Made by a program: the position numbers and the translations under genes
The notes under the pieces: model-generated
Told to the model about the DNA's origin: nothing
What the model saw: only the letters and a program-made list of their open reading frames with translations
Database searches by the model: none
Assembly (NCBI RefSeq): GCF_000208925.1
Contig: NW_001914934.1
Location: 27,164 to 61,707 of the forward strand
Reading direction: 5' to 3'
DNA length: 34,544 nt
Source: Entamoeba histolytica HM-1:IMSS
Taxonomy: Eukaryota > Evosea > Mastigamoebida > Endamoebidae
Shown here: piece after piece, positions 19,539-30,653 of the stretch
Numbering within the stretch: position 1 is the first letter of the stretch
Layout: every line of letters begins with the position of its first letter

Positions 19539-19574
19539 AAGAAATTATTTGTTTTTAAAAACAAATAACTTCTT
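19539..19574. repeat. 36-base near-perfect palindrome between divergent genes
   Basis: Arms 19539-19556 and 19557-19574 are reverse complements at 17 of 18 positions with no spacer (centre TTTTTAAAAA). It lies 43 bases before the Bud13-like start and about 195 bases before the RNase T2 start, inside the shared upstream region. Confidence 0.88.
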
Positions 19575-19617
19575 TTCTTAATAAATTATTATTCACAAAC
19601 TAAGAAAAATTGTATTG

Positions 19618-19989
19618 ATGAATCAAGAAGAAAAGAAACCTTTTAAAACAAGAGAAGATGAACGTGATAAGATTTATAGAGAGAAACAACGATTTGGTGA
19701 TCCTATGAGACAGATGTTTAAAAAAAGAAAAGAAAAAGAATTAAAGAAAGGAATTGAAGAAAAAGCACAAGAAATGAATGAAATAAAGGAAGGGATGAAA
19801 GAAACAACCATAAAGCAACGACCAAAATACCAAGGGAAATTTCCACAAAATAGATTTGGAATTGCACCTGATTATAAGTGGGATGGGATTGATAGAGGGA
19901 ATGGATTTGAAATGAAATACTTTGCACAAGTGAATAAGAAAATCATTCAAAAGAGGAAAGAAGATATTAATGATGTTGTAGATTGGTGA
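19618..19989 (+). CDS. Bud13-like pre-mRNA splicing factor (RES complex), short
   Basis: 123 residues from ATG at 19618 (a TTG three bases earlier is not used). The C-terminal half matches the signature of Bud13/Cwc26: [20 protein letters not shown] then [19 protein letters not shown], equivalent to 'PPPNRF.I.PGYRWDGVDRSNGFE.K.F...N'. Before it, RFGDPMRQ followed by a Lys/Glu-rich helix also fits the family. Bud13 works with Snu17 and Pml1 in the RES complex, which binds the activated spliceosome and promotes splicing and nuclear retention of pre-mRNA. Yeast Bud13 is about 266 residues and human over 600, so this is close to a minimal version containing only the core. That suits an organism with few, short introns. 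Confidence 0.88.
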   Translation: MNQEEKKPFKTREDERDKIYREKQRFGDPMRQMFKKRKEKELKKGIEEKAQEMNEIKEGMKETTIKQRPKYQGKFPQNRFGIAPDYKWDGIDRGNGFEMKYFAQVNKKIIQKRKEDINDVVDW

Positions 19990-20365
19990 ATGAAGGCTTT
20001 TAATTAAGAAGTAATAAATAGAGAATAATTTTATATGTTTTAGATTAAAAATACCATAATAATAAGAAAAGAAATAATAAAATTAATTTGAAATAATGAG
20101 AAAGAAGGAAATAGGTCAAGAGAAACGTGTTAGTTGAATTGATAGCAATTTACCTGTCAAAATTTCTCGAGAGTAATAGAAATATTTTAAGGTAATAATA
20201 AGAAGAATAATATGACTGTATTCTGCAAACACTTTAAAATATCACATATTTTTTTGTTATTGTTTTAATTTTCATTCTATTACAAAATAAATAAAAAACA
20301 ATGAATAAAGATTATAAAAATTGTGTTTAATTAAAACAAAGTTCATAGATTCTTTCGATAAGTGA
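19990..20365. other. Short spacer between convergent genes
   Basis: About 376 bases of AT-rich sequence between the 3' ends of the Bud13-like and TOR genes. No gene or strong structure was seen. Confidence 0.6.
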
Positions 20366-23300
20366 TTACCAATATGGACACCATCCTTGATATGACTGAC
20401 TAAGATTCTCATTTGATGTTGCTTCTCTTATCAACCTATCCACTTGGTCATGGACATTTAACTCTTCATTTCCAAAATCTTTTCCAGTTAATTTTTCTAA
20501 TACTCTTCTCATAACAGAAACAGCTTTAGATTTCATAACATAATTTTCACCTTGACTTTCTTTATTCATTTTATCATCTTCATCTTCAACATCCTTACCA
20601 CCAAGTAGTCTGACAATTAATGGGTCATATACAAATGCTTCTAAAACAGCCATTAAACTGTCTTTATTCTCTCGTAATACTGCCATCACATTTTCGCATG
20701 TAATTCTGAATGTACCTTCTACTCCACTAACATCCATAGCATTAACAATCATTCTAGTTAATCTAAATGGAATCTTTTCTGGGAATTTCTCACGATGAAT
20801 AGCAACTTCAAAACAATCACCAAAATCAATATGAACCACATTTCCAGTAAATCGTTGTAACATTAGATTAGATGGATGTCTATCACCAAGACCAAGAATA
20901 TAACCAACCATTGACATTAAAGCAACACTTCTAGTGAAATTAGTTCTTCTATCAATCCAAGATTCTGAAGAAGAACTTTTTAGCCATAAAATATTTGCTA
21001 AATCCATTCCTGAAGATTCAGCTAAAACTTTTTCAAAAACTTCAACCTTTTGTAAAAATGGAAGGTCATCAAACCTAGGACATATTTTATTTATTAATCT
21101 TTTCTCAAAATCAACTGGAATATTATGACTTTCTCTATACTCTTTTATTAGTTGATGTAATGTATCACTATGAGGTACCCATCCAATTAATCCACTCATT
21201 GTACTTAATGGAATAACATCATAACATGTAATGAACAAATGATGTGTAGAAGTAATAGAATTACTTGCTAATAAATCATTAACTAATCCAAATAATTGCA
21301 TAACACGTTCATCTTGTCTTAAATCTTCATGTCCTTTTAAACAATATTTATATTCTTTTCCATTAGATCCAACAATTGTAAGTTTTCTTGGTCGTTGTTT
21401 AGATGGAATAATATTAAGAACTGGTGCAATGGATTTAATTCTAATAATATTATTAACATTTTGTGCTTTATATGTTCCTGGTACTGCAATATCAAGATCA
21501 TGTGCTTCCATTAGTCTTGGTGAGACATGAGGTAATTCTAATACTGCAACAGCATTAATAGATTTATGAATTCGTTTGTAAATTCTAAAGAAAATTTCCC
21601 ATGCACCTTCTATATCATGGTCTTTTTCTGATGCTCTTTTTCCTTTGTTTTTAAATCTTATACAAAGTTCAAATGCATCTCTAAGATCTTTTCCATACGA
21701 TTGTAAAAATCCTCTTTCATTTTGTGTTTCTCCTCCTTTTTCTAATCGATCATATAATGGTTGTAAAATTGCCATCATTCCATCAAATGAATGATTAACA
21801 TAAAACTCTTTTGATGCTTCTTCAAGTGCTTCATGCCATGCCTCATGCCATAAAATAGCAATACGAACAAGTTCTTCACTTACAAGTAATGCTTGTTCAA
21901 CAAGATGTCCAGAATCTGTTCTAATCTTTTCAATAACAGACATAGCAGTCTTTCTTCTATCATATGAAGGTGATTTAGATGCAACAGTTAATGGATAGAC
22001 AAGTGCTTGTGGATGTTTTTTACCAATAGTAGTTAATAAATCTGTCATTACTCTTTTAACAGCTGGTACATTCGATTGAATACGAGCAATAATCTGTGGA
22101 ATAACATGTAACCAAATATCAACAGGAAGAGCACGAATACCTTCAACAATAGCTTCTTCTACTTCTTGATATTTTCCATATTTAAATAAAATAGTTAAAA
22201 GTCTAAGAGTGTCTTGTAAAGTTTGATTATTTTTAGTTAAAATAAGTGATTTTACAAATGCTTCAATACTAACTTTAAGATAATCTACTAATGTTTCTTC
22301 ATTATAATTTTCATCTAATTCAATATATGAAACAATTTCAAAATTAATTAATGCCCAATGATGCCAATATTTATAACTTTCAGGATCATATTGTATTGTA
22401 CTATGATAATACATTAAAATATTAGGTATAGTTTCATAATTAAATGCATTACTATTTTGTGCAATATATAAATTCCATTCACCTAATTTTGAACATACAA
22501 CTGCTTTTAGATTTAAATCATCTCCTCTTCTTTCTTCAATAATATCTGCAAAATTTTGTAATACATTTAATAATCTCTTTTTTTCTTCAAGGTCTTTAGC
22601 TCCTTTCCATTGTAATTTAAGATATTGAACTCCAATACGAAGTTTACTTGGTTGTAATTCTTCAAGATGATTTTCAATATTAATTCCAGCTAATCTATCA
22701 AGAGTTTTCATTGCTAATTTATATTTTCCACTTTTATAACATAATCCTGTAAATTTAATCCATGACTCACTATTTTCTGTTTCTGTTAATACAAAACTTC
22801 TTATTTTTAATAATTTTTGCCAAATACTTACATCAGCTTTAGCATTTATTAATTTTTCACTCCATGCTGATTTTAAAATACTTTTAGCATCTTGATTATA
22901 TAATCCTTCTTTACATGCAATAACTTCTTCTAATTCTGCTAACATTTGTGCTTTAGCAATAGTAGAATATGATCTTTCATATACTTCACCAACTAATGAA
23001 CTTAATTCGGCATCTAATGCAATTCTTTGTTGATTAATAAGTGCTTTAGCTTCTTCAAATTCTTCATTATGAATACAATTAATACTTTTAAAGAAATCAT
23101 TTTCAAAATTACTTTCAGTCATTTCACTAACAATAGAATCAAATTCATTCCAATCATCTAAATACCATAATGCTGCTGCATATAATGATCTTGCACTTGA
23201 TATTGCTTTTTTATCTCCAATTTTCCATAATGTTTTTGCTGTTGTATCAAGAGATTCCCAATCTCCAAGTTCATGTAAACAATTTAATTTACCAACAAGA

Positions 23301-26300
23301 AGTTCTGGATTATTAATATCTTCTTGTAATTTTCTTTCATAAATACTTAATGCTTGTTGCCATCTTCCTAATTTTTCATACCATGTTTGATTTAATTCTG
23401 TATCATTATTTTGAACTTGTTTAATTTGTTTAGTATATTCAATTAACCCAGCAGCTGCATCATAATTTTGTAATTGATTATTTAATCCAATAAGTTCTTC
23501 AATCAAATTAATATTAGCATTTTCAAGAAATTCTTGTTCTTTATAATGTAATGCTTTAGCATATGCATTACATTTCTTTGAATAATCCCCAAGTGATTTA
23601 ATAGGAACTTTAATTCCTTCTCTTTCCATAAATTCACATAAATTTAATATTGTTTGAATAATTTCATGTGGAGTATTATTATTTTCTAATACTTTTATTA
23701 AACAATTAGTTAATCTTTGTGAATTATCTGTTGAGTCTTGCCACATTGATAAAAATGCATAATTAAACAAATCTCTTGCTAATGGAAAATGATCTGTTGA
23801 TAATAAGTGACAATAACATAATGACTGACTTGGACTTTCTTTTAAAAATACCATAGCAATTTGTCTAAACCAATCAAACCAATCTTCTTTACTTCTTCTT
23901 TGTCTATATGTTTCCCATACTGCAATTACTTTATTTATATCTGCATTAGGTTTAATTGTTGTATCTTGATTAAAACTTGTAACTTGTGCATGAAGATCTT
24001 CTGATATTGTAACATTTTGTCCTTCATTTTCATCTATTGGTAATACAAGTCCATCAGGTGTGTCTTGAAGTTTTATTGTTAATGATTCATATCGTTGATT
24101 ATTATATTTTGGACAATATTTATTTAATGCAAATTTAATTGTTGGGGCATAAACTAAAAATCTTTTACCAAGACCATCTGCTATACTACAAAATACATCC
24201 ATAGTTGCATCTCTTAATATTTCATTTTGTAATAATCTAGTTAATGGAAGAACTAACCGACTAATAAATTCTTCTGCATTAACATATTGTAAAAATTTAT
24301 ATAAAGCTTTTAATGTAGGAAGAACAATACTCCAATGGACTTGTTCATTAACAAGATCACTAATACTTGGAATAACTAAATGAAGATAATCTTCAAAATC
24401 AATATGTTCAGCTAATATAACAATAGAATTAATAATTCTTTCAAATACTAAACTATTTTGTTCAAATACATATTTATTTAGTTCTGATATAATTAATGAA
24501 AGCATTTGAGGCATATATTGTTTAAATTCATCATGCATAACTTTAGCAATTTCACATACTAATTGTAATATTGGTAATACTGTAGTATCATCCCAACATT
24601 CTTGAATTAATGTAAATATTTCTGGAAGATATTCTCTAATATTTTTTTCTATAAGATACATAATATCAGCTAATCCTTTAATTAATGCTGGTCTTACACT
24701 AATAGTACATGTTTTAAATAATTTTAAATATAATGATAATATTTGTGGAATATATGGTAATGTTTTTCTATTTAAATAACAAATAACTTTAACAAATGTT
24801 TTTACTGTTTGTTCATGTCCAGAAACAAGATTATTATCTCTTAAAATATTAAGTAATAATCCAATTACTGTCATTGCATAAAATTCTTCTGTTCCTGCTT
24901 GTGAAATAGGTAATAATGATTCTACTGTTTCTGCATCATCATTTTGGTTTGCTCCTTCTGTTTCTGTTAATAATTTATATTTATATGGATCAATTGCTCC
25001 AATAATTCCAAATACTTTTATTAATTCTATTTTAATGTCTTGATTTCTTTCATTACTAGCAAGTTCAATTAATAATCCAAGTAATTCAGGATAATCATAA
25101 TATGGTTGTACAACATATCCAATACTTCTTACTAACTTTCCTAATGCAATTAATGCTGACTCTCTTCTAAGACTTTTCTTTTGTGAATTTCCTTTATCTT
25201 GTAATACACTAATTATGCATTTCATTAATCCTGGTGTATATTGACTACTATCACTTCCAATTGTTGTTAAATCTCCAATAATATTTAATATATAAATACA
25301 TATTGTACTATGTGATTTATTTATTGCTTCTTCTAATTTTGGTAATAAAATATTTAATAATGGTTCAACATATGGTTTAGTTAATTTACCTGATGATTTG
25401 ACTAATTGACCCATTAACAAAGTTACTTGTTCATCAGTCTTCAAATCATTAATAAATTGTAATTGTGTTAATAACCGAATAATAGTTTTTCTAAATAATG
25501 GCATAACAAATGCAGGATTATAATGTGTTAATCTTCCTATAATTTTAATAGCATATTCTCTAACTTTTAAATTCTCATCATTTAAAACAACAAAAAGTGT
25601 TTGAACATTTCTTGATTGTGCAAGAAAACTATCAAATCGTTCATCTAATAATTTCATTATTGTTATTCTAATTTCACTTTCTGGATCACTTAATCCATGG
25701 TCAAGCAATTTCTCTAATACTTCTGTTACATCAAGTGTAGAAATAAATTTTTTTGTTGTGTCAATTGGTGGAAGAAGTACTTGTGTTAACATTGCAGCTT
25801 CTTGACGTATTTTCTTTGTTTCATTATCTATATATTTCATTGTACATTCTTTAACTACTGGTACAATATTATGTTTAAATTTAAATGAATGTAATGTATC
25901 AAGTGCTAATATGATTTGATCATCTCCTTCTACTGTTGGTACAATAGTTCTATTAAACATTTTTAAATGTTCAGGTGCACCAAATGGAATAAATGCTTTT
26001 CCTAATAACACACCACAAATAACATCTAATAATAATTTTTGTGTTTGAAGACGATATGTAGGATTATTATATATAATACAACTTTGATTAATTAATGATA
26101 CTAATGGTGTTGATAATCCTAATTCTAATAATGTTGGAAATGTTTTATGAATTAATGCAAATACTCGTGGTACTGGAATATTGATAATAAATTGTTCCAT
26201 ACAATACATTATTGAATTTAATATTTCTGCTTTTTTTTCTTTAGAATTAATAATTTCTCTCATTTTTGCATATACTTGTTCTACAAATGCATACATTTCA

Positions 26301-27454
26301 TATTTAATTTCTCGTGTAATATCTCCAATAACTGTAAATACAATACTTTTATCACTAAATGATTTTATTGAATTAATTAAATAATTCATTATTCCATTAA
26401 ATGGTTCTTCACATTTAATTCTTGTTAATTCATCATGTTCAAATTGTGCAAAATCTGCAATACTTTTTCTATCTTTTTGAAAACTTTCTATAACTTCTTC
26501 ATTTTTTGGTGCAAATGAATCACAATCAAATTGTGCAAAATATGGTAATGATGTAATAACAGTTTTTCTAATAACCATAGACTTATGTTCTTTTACATTT
26601 AAAAACATTTGTAATACTTCATTATATTTAGGCTTCATATATTCTTTACAATTTCTTAATAAACTTACCATTAATAATAATGCTCCATGTTGAAGATCTG
26701 CTGAATTCGTTTGCTTTAAATATACTACTGCTTGTTTATATAATGCTTCTGGATCAAAATTATTTGATTCTTTTGATGTAAATAAATTAAATAATATACT
26801 TAATGCTTTTTGTGACTCTGTTCTTGCATTAATACTTCTATCATATAATCCTTTAAGTAAACTTTCTATTATTTTATTCTGATTCATAAAACAAATAACT
26901 TGATTATTTAATCCAATTTGTTGCATAATCAATGCTCCATTAACTTTTGGTTCTCTCTATCATATTAATATTATTCTTTTAAAATAAATAATTCATTATT
27001 ATTTAAAATAACAAACTTCTAAATAACTATTAGCAATGTCTAATTCTTTCTCTACTAAATCATGTGGTCCTAATCGAATAATTTTTCCTAATACTACAGA
27101 TGCATTTCGAATAACATTTTGATTATTTGATTTCATAATACAATCAATTATATCTTTGGCATTAGTTCGAGGATATGAATCATCAATATCAGAAGTAATA
27201 AAGAAATCAATAAGATTAATTACTGCACTATGTTGTTTTTCATTTACCTCTGGTTTTTTAAGGACTGCTAAAAGGTCTGAAGATATTTCATTGATAAATG
27301 TAGATACTCCATCTCCTTGAAGATCTCTTACTACTATAAGTACAAAATCATGAAGTTTCTTTGTTATAATGTCGTTTTGTGTTTGACTCGTCTCTGATAC
27401 AAGCTCATTAAATAATGACATAAATTTATCAGACCACTTCATCTGAGTAGTCAT
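20366..27454 (-). CDS. TOR serine/threonine kinase (PIKK family), two exons
   Basis: Exon 1 is 27454-27017 (146 codons, ATG), exon 2 is 26956-20366 (2196 codons plus stop). The unspliced exon 1 frame stops three codons past GTTTGT; removing 26957-27016 joins GAA to AGA in phase and gives 2342 residues, the normal size of TOR. Order: N-terminal HEAT repeats (to about 1200), FAT domain (about 1250-1800), FRB (about 1838-1935, WHEAWHEALEEAS), kinase domain with KGHEDLRQDERV (about 2023), catalytic loop GLGDRHPSNLML (about 2170) and HIDFGDCF (about 2186), and the C-terminal FATC ending QGWCPYW. TOR is the catalytic core of TORC1/2, linking nutrients to growth, translation and autophagy. In FRB the Ser equivalent to human S2035 and the Trp equivalent to W2101 are kept, while some aromatic pocket residues are exchanged Tyr/Phe, so rapamycin-FKBP binding is plausible. 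The start is 201 bases from a divergent gene. Confidence 0.95.
26957..27016 (-). other. Intron of the TOR gene, 60 nt
   Basis: Begins GTTTGTTATTTT and ends TATGATAG on the minus strand, phase 0. It contains in-frame stops, so an unspliced message would make only the N-terminal 149 residues. Confidence 0.9.
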
Positions 27455-27655
27455 TTTTGCTATTCTTGATTTTTTAGTTTTTCTTATTATTTTTTATTTT
27501 TTTATGTTTCAGGAAATAATAAAAATATTTTGAAGTTTTTTTTTTTGTTTTCTTTTTAAATTTTGATATTCATCTTTCTCATAATAACTCATTACCAATT
27601 CTTTATTTTTTTTTTGATAAAAGTAATATATGTCATCTTAAAATAATAACTGACA

Positions 27656-28258
27656 ATGCAACTTGAAGAGATTGGTAAAAAATTTTCTATTAGCCAAAGT
27701 ATTATGAAAATGGCTAAAAAATTACAACAAAACGAACAAGTAACATTTTTTATTGAAAATGAATTACTCTATGGCTCTTTGTTATTAGATCATTCTTCTG
27801 TCCTTATCATTTCCTTCTCTAAACAGAAAGAGAATATGTTCAGGGTTGTAACTGAAACACCTTTTCAGAAACATCCTTTACTTTCAAATGATGGATATAT
27901 TAAACCAGGAAAATTATGGAAGTTCACTGACCTTTGTACTTCAGTTATTGATTTTAAAAATGTATTTTCTCACATTCCTTTGAATTATAATGAGCTGAAA
28001 CAACAGATTGAATCCCTTCAAGACAAATTTCTAGCTCAACAAATTTCAGAATCTCAACTCAAACGAGAAGTTTCTAAGATTGAAAGTCAATGCGAATATT
28101 TACATAATGACACTTATCAAAGACTTGACTCCCTGAAAAAAGAAAGAACAGAAAAACAAATAACAATGGTTACAAATGTAATAAACAAATTAATTATAGA
28201 AGGTAAAATGACAGAAGAAGAAAAAACAATCTTCCTTGGAATATTAAAAAGTAAATGA
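27656..28258 (+). CDS. Hypothetical protein with C-terminal coiled coil
   Basis: 200 residues starting at ATG 27656, divergent from TOR. The N-terminal ~110 residues look like a small globular domain with beta-strand-like stretches (VTFFIENELLYGSLLLDHSS, VLIISFSKQKENMFRVV). Residues 115-170 are Gln/Glu/Lys-rich and heptad-like, probably coiled coil, and the last 30 form another helix (MTEEEKTIFLGILK) that resembles a short EF-hand-like or helical-hairpin motif. There is no signal peptide or membrane span. I do not recognise the family. Codon use and composition support a real gene. Confidence 0.7.
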   Translation: MQLEEIGKKFSISQSIMKMAKKLQQNEQVTFFIENELLYGSLLLDHSSVLIISFSKQKENMFRVVTETPFQKHPLLSNDGYIKPGKLWKFTDLCTSVIDFKNVFSHIPLNYNELKQQIESLQDKFLAQQISESQLKREVSKIESQCEYLHNDTYQRLDSLKKERTEKQITMVTNVINKLIIEGKMTEEEKTIFLGILKSK

Positions 28259-28597
28259 TGTTTAATTTTTTTTTATTTCTCTTTATCTTTGTTTTTAGAG
28301 AGGTTTTAAATAATTCAAAATGAATAAAAAATGTTATTTATATCAAGTTTTGGTTGATTTTTTTCTTATTTCCTTTTATTAAGAGAACACGTCATCAAAA
28401 AAGAAGAAACATAAAATAAAATAGGTAATAAAAAGAAGAAATTGACAAGTGTAGAAAGTAAAAAGGATGTTGTAATGAAATACTACAAAGAAAAAAGATC
28501 TCGTGGAATATTCATTTTCAAAAAAGTTAAAATTCCATTTGATTCTATCATATATAGAAACGAGAAAAAACTTAAAAATTATTATTTGAATAATTTT
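28259..28597. other. Spacer with possible N-terminal extension of the next gene
   Basis: The frame of the following gene is open from 28442 and contains an upstream ATG at 28475, which would add 41 residues (basic, K/Y-rich) before the signal peptide. Otherwise no gene was seen. Confidence 0.5.
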
Positions 28598-29740
28598 ATG
28601 ATTATATTATTATTACTTGCTTCATATTTACTTTCTTTTGCTCAAGCAAAAAAAGGACTTGACATTCATTTATTTGATGTTGGACAAGCAGATGCTCAGT
28701 TAATTGTTTTTCCATCAGGATATTCAATTTTAGTTGATGCTGGAGAGAAGAAGACAGGATCAATGAATTGTAAAATGATTGCTGAAAGAATTAAAGCAAT
28801 TCTTGGAAAGAGTCATGTTGATGTAGCTGTGTTAACACATCTTCATTTAGATCATGTAGGAATGCCATTTACTAATGGATTTTGGTATTTAATGGAAAAA
28901 GCAGGAATTACTTTTGGTAAATTTATTGATAGAGATGCAGGTGTAATAAAGAGTAGAGTCACTCAATGTACTGGTCTTAATTCAGAAGATGTAGATTGGC
29001 ATAATGTTGGAACTTATTCTTCAACAGCTTTAAAATGGTTATGTTATGCTACTAATTCAAATATTAAAAATGCAATGACTGGTATTAGAGAAATTGCAGT
29101 TCCATGTAGTAATCAAATTAATCCTCCAGATGAAGGTGCTTCAGTAGAAATTGTAATTAGTGATGCTCTTGGAGTTAATTCTGATGGAAAGCCATTAGCT
29201 GCTGATTATCATGATCAAAATGACGTTCCAAGTGAAAATGATTATTCTATTTCTTTAAGAATTCAATTAGGAGATTTTGTTTATTCTACTTCTGGTGATT
29301 TAGATGGACAAGACAATAGTTCTAGATTTGGTTATCTTTATCATAATGTAGAATCTTCATATAAAGATGTTGTTGGAGAAGTAGATTTATATAAGGCTAA
29401 TCATCATGGATCAGAACATTCTAATAATGCTGAATGGTTAGGAGTTCTTAAACCAACAGTTTCATTAATTTCATGTGGTCATGGTAATCTTTATAAACAT
29501 CCAACTGAACCAGCTGTTTCTTTAATGAATAAATATTCAAAGAAGATTTATCTAACTGAAGATTGTAATGCTGCAGTTACTGATAAATTTGATAAAATTG
29601 TAATTGTTGGAAATGAAATAATTGTTCATTACCCAGTAGATGGATCTACATTTACTGTTACTGACCTTAATAACACTTTCAAACATTCATATAATGTGAA
29701 GAAAAATAAACCACAAAGAAAAGCATGTGGTGTTATTTAA
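28598..29740 (+). CDS. Secreted metallo-beta-lactamase-fold protein (ComEC-like)
   Basis: 380 residues from the ATG at 28598, chosen because it begins a typical signal peptide (MIILLLLASYLLSFAQA). The mature part starts KKGLDIHLFDVGQADAQL, close to the 'DVGQGDa' opening of ComEC/Rec2-type MBL domains, followed by ILVDAGE and the metal motif THLHLDHVG (H81, H83, D85, H86). Further metal ligands are likely in YSTSGDLDG and ANHHGSEHSNNAEWL, and CGHGNLYKHPTEPAV matches the final ComEC-like strand-helix motif (where H-P is conserved). So the fold and metal site look complete. No ComEC membrane domain is present. Substrate is unknown; nuclease or phosphodiesterase activity is possible. Bacterial-type affinities raise the chance of ancient transfer. 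An ATG at 28475 would instead give a type II membrane anchor. Confidence 0.85.
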   Translation: MIILLLLASYLLSFAQAKKGLDIHLFDVGQADAQLIVFPSGYSILVDAGEKKTGSMNCKMIAERIKAILGKSHVDVAVLTHLHLDHVGMPFTNGFWYLMEKAGITFGKFIDRDAGVIKSRVTQCTGLNSEDVDWHNVGTYSSTALKWLCYATNSNIKNAMTGIREIAVPCSNQINPPDEGASVEIVISDALGVNSDGKPLAADYHDQNDVPSENDYSISLRIQLGDFVYSTSGDLDGQDNSSRFGYLYHNVESSYKDVVGEVDLYKANHHGSEHSNNAEWLGVLKPTVSLISCGHGNLYKHPTEPAVSLMNKYSKKIYLTEDCNAAVTDKFDKIVIVGNEIIVHYPVDGSTFTVTDLNNTFKHSYNVKKNKPQRKACGVI

Positions 29741-30374
29741 ATTATAAAGGGTAACTTTAACTTAAGAATTTGTAATTACAATTCTTCTTTTGCTTAAACT
29801 CATTAATACTAAGTTTTTTTAATTTTCTTATTTTATGTTCTTTCTTTTTTCAATTATTATTTATTTTTGTTTAAAAAGACTATTATTTTCATTGGATAAC
29901 AAACAATTTTCTTTGTCTCAAACGAGTTAATAATAGATAAACTTTTGTTTATTCTTCTAAATATTTGTTAGTCCTTAAATTATTAATGTGAATTAACTAA
30001 TCTTGGGAGAAGAATATTCTTCTAGAAATACTTATTCTTTTAATATTCTGACACTTTTTGTGTTGATAAATTGTCTTATAATGAGCATAAGAAAGAAGTA
30101 AGATATTTTTTTTTCTTTGAACAAAAGGAGTAATGTTAAATTCAATTTATGACTAAAAGTTCATTTATGTTACTGTGATGAGAGAAAATTCAATTCAGAA
30201 GAAAACTCAAATAATATGTTTAATACAAAAAATAAAAGAATTGGAAAGACTTAAATTATTGCTGAACTAACTAGAAACAGATTATCACAAAATTGAGTTA
30301 TGTCAACAACTGGAATTTGTTTATTTATCATATTTAAACCATCTTTAATAAAAAATTAAACACTTATCAATCAA
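29741..30374. other. AT-rich spacer
   Basis: About 630 bases without a gene. A short dyad (AAGAATTTGTAATTACAATTC region, 29764-29786) follows the MBL-fold gene. The TATA-like motif of the next gene is annotated separately. Confidence 0.55.
30331..30339 (+). promoter_or_regulatory. TATA-like element of the amoebapore-like gene
   Basis: TATTTAAAC, matching the Entamoeba TATA-like consensus core, 36-44 bases upstream of the ATG at 30375. The same motif and spacing precede the RNase T2 gene. Confidence 0.6.
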
Positions 30375-30653
30375 ATGAGAGCATTTCTTATTGTCTTATT
30401 AATTTCTTTTGCAGTTGCTGGACCAATTGTTTGCAACCTTTGTATTGGACTTGTTAATACCCTTGATGGCCTTATCGTAAATAAAGGTGCTGATAGAGTA
30501 AAAAATTATATTGATGATCTTTGTGGTAAGGCTGATGGATTTATTGCTCAGCTCTGTGAAAAACTTCTTTCATTTGGACTTGATAAACTTATTGATCTTA
30601 TTCAAAGTAAAGTAGATCCTAATGCAATTTGTGCTCAAATGAATGCTTGCTAA
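30375..30653 (+). CDS. Amoebapore-like saposin-fold pore-forming peptide (SAPLIP)
   Basis: 92 residues: a signal peptide of about 15 (MRAFLIVLLISFAVA) and a 77-residue mature peptide, the same mature length as classical amoebapores. Six cysteines at 20, 23, 50, 61, 86 and 92 give the saposin-like disulfide pattern. KGADRVKNYIDDLCGKADGF and LDKLIDLIQSKVDPNAIC match amoebapore helices closely in type. Amoebapores are stored in cytoplasmic granules and insert into membranes of ingested bacteria and, in pathogenic species, host cells. The mature peptide contains no histidine at all; the C-terminal His that controls pH-dependent dimerisation in amoebapore A is Asn here (residue 90, mature 75). Whether it forms pores is therefore uncertain. 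It may be a paralogue or a counterpart from another Entamoeba species. Confidence 0.9.
   Translation: MRAFLIVLLISFAVAGPIVCNLCIGLVNTLDGLIVNKGADRVKNYIDDLCGKADGFIAQLCEKLLSFGLDKLIDLIQSKVDPNAICAQMNAC

Noticed and set aside
29764..29786. Dyad after the MBL-fold gene as a terminator
   Set aside because: Short, imperfect, and rho-independent terminators are not expected in a eukaryote.
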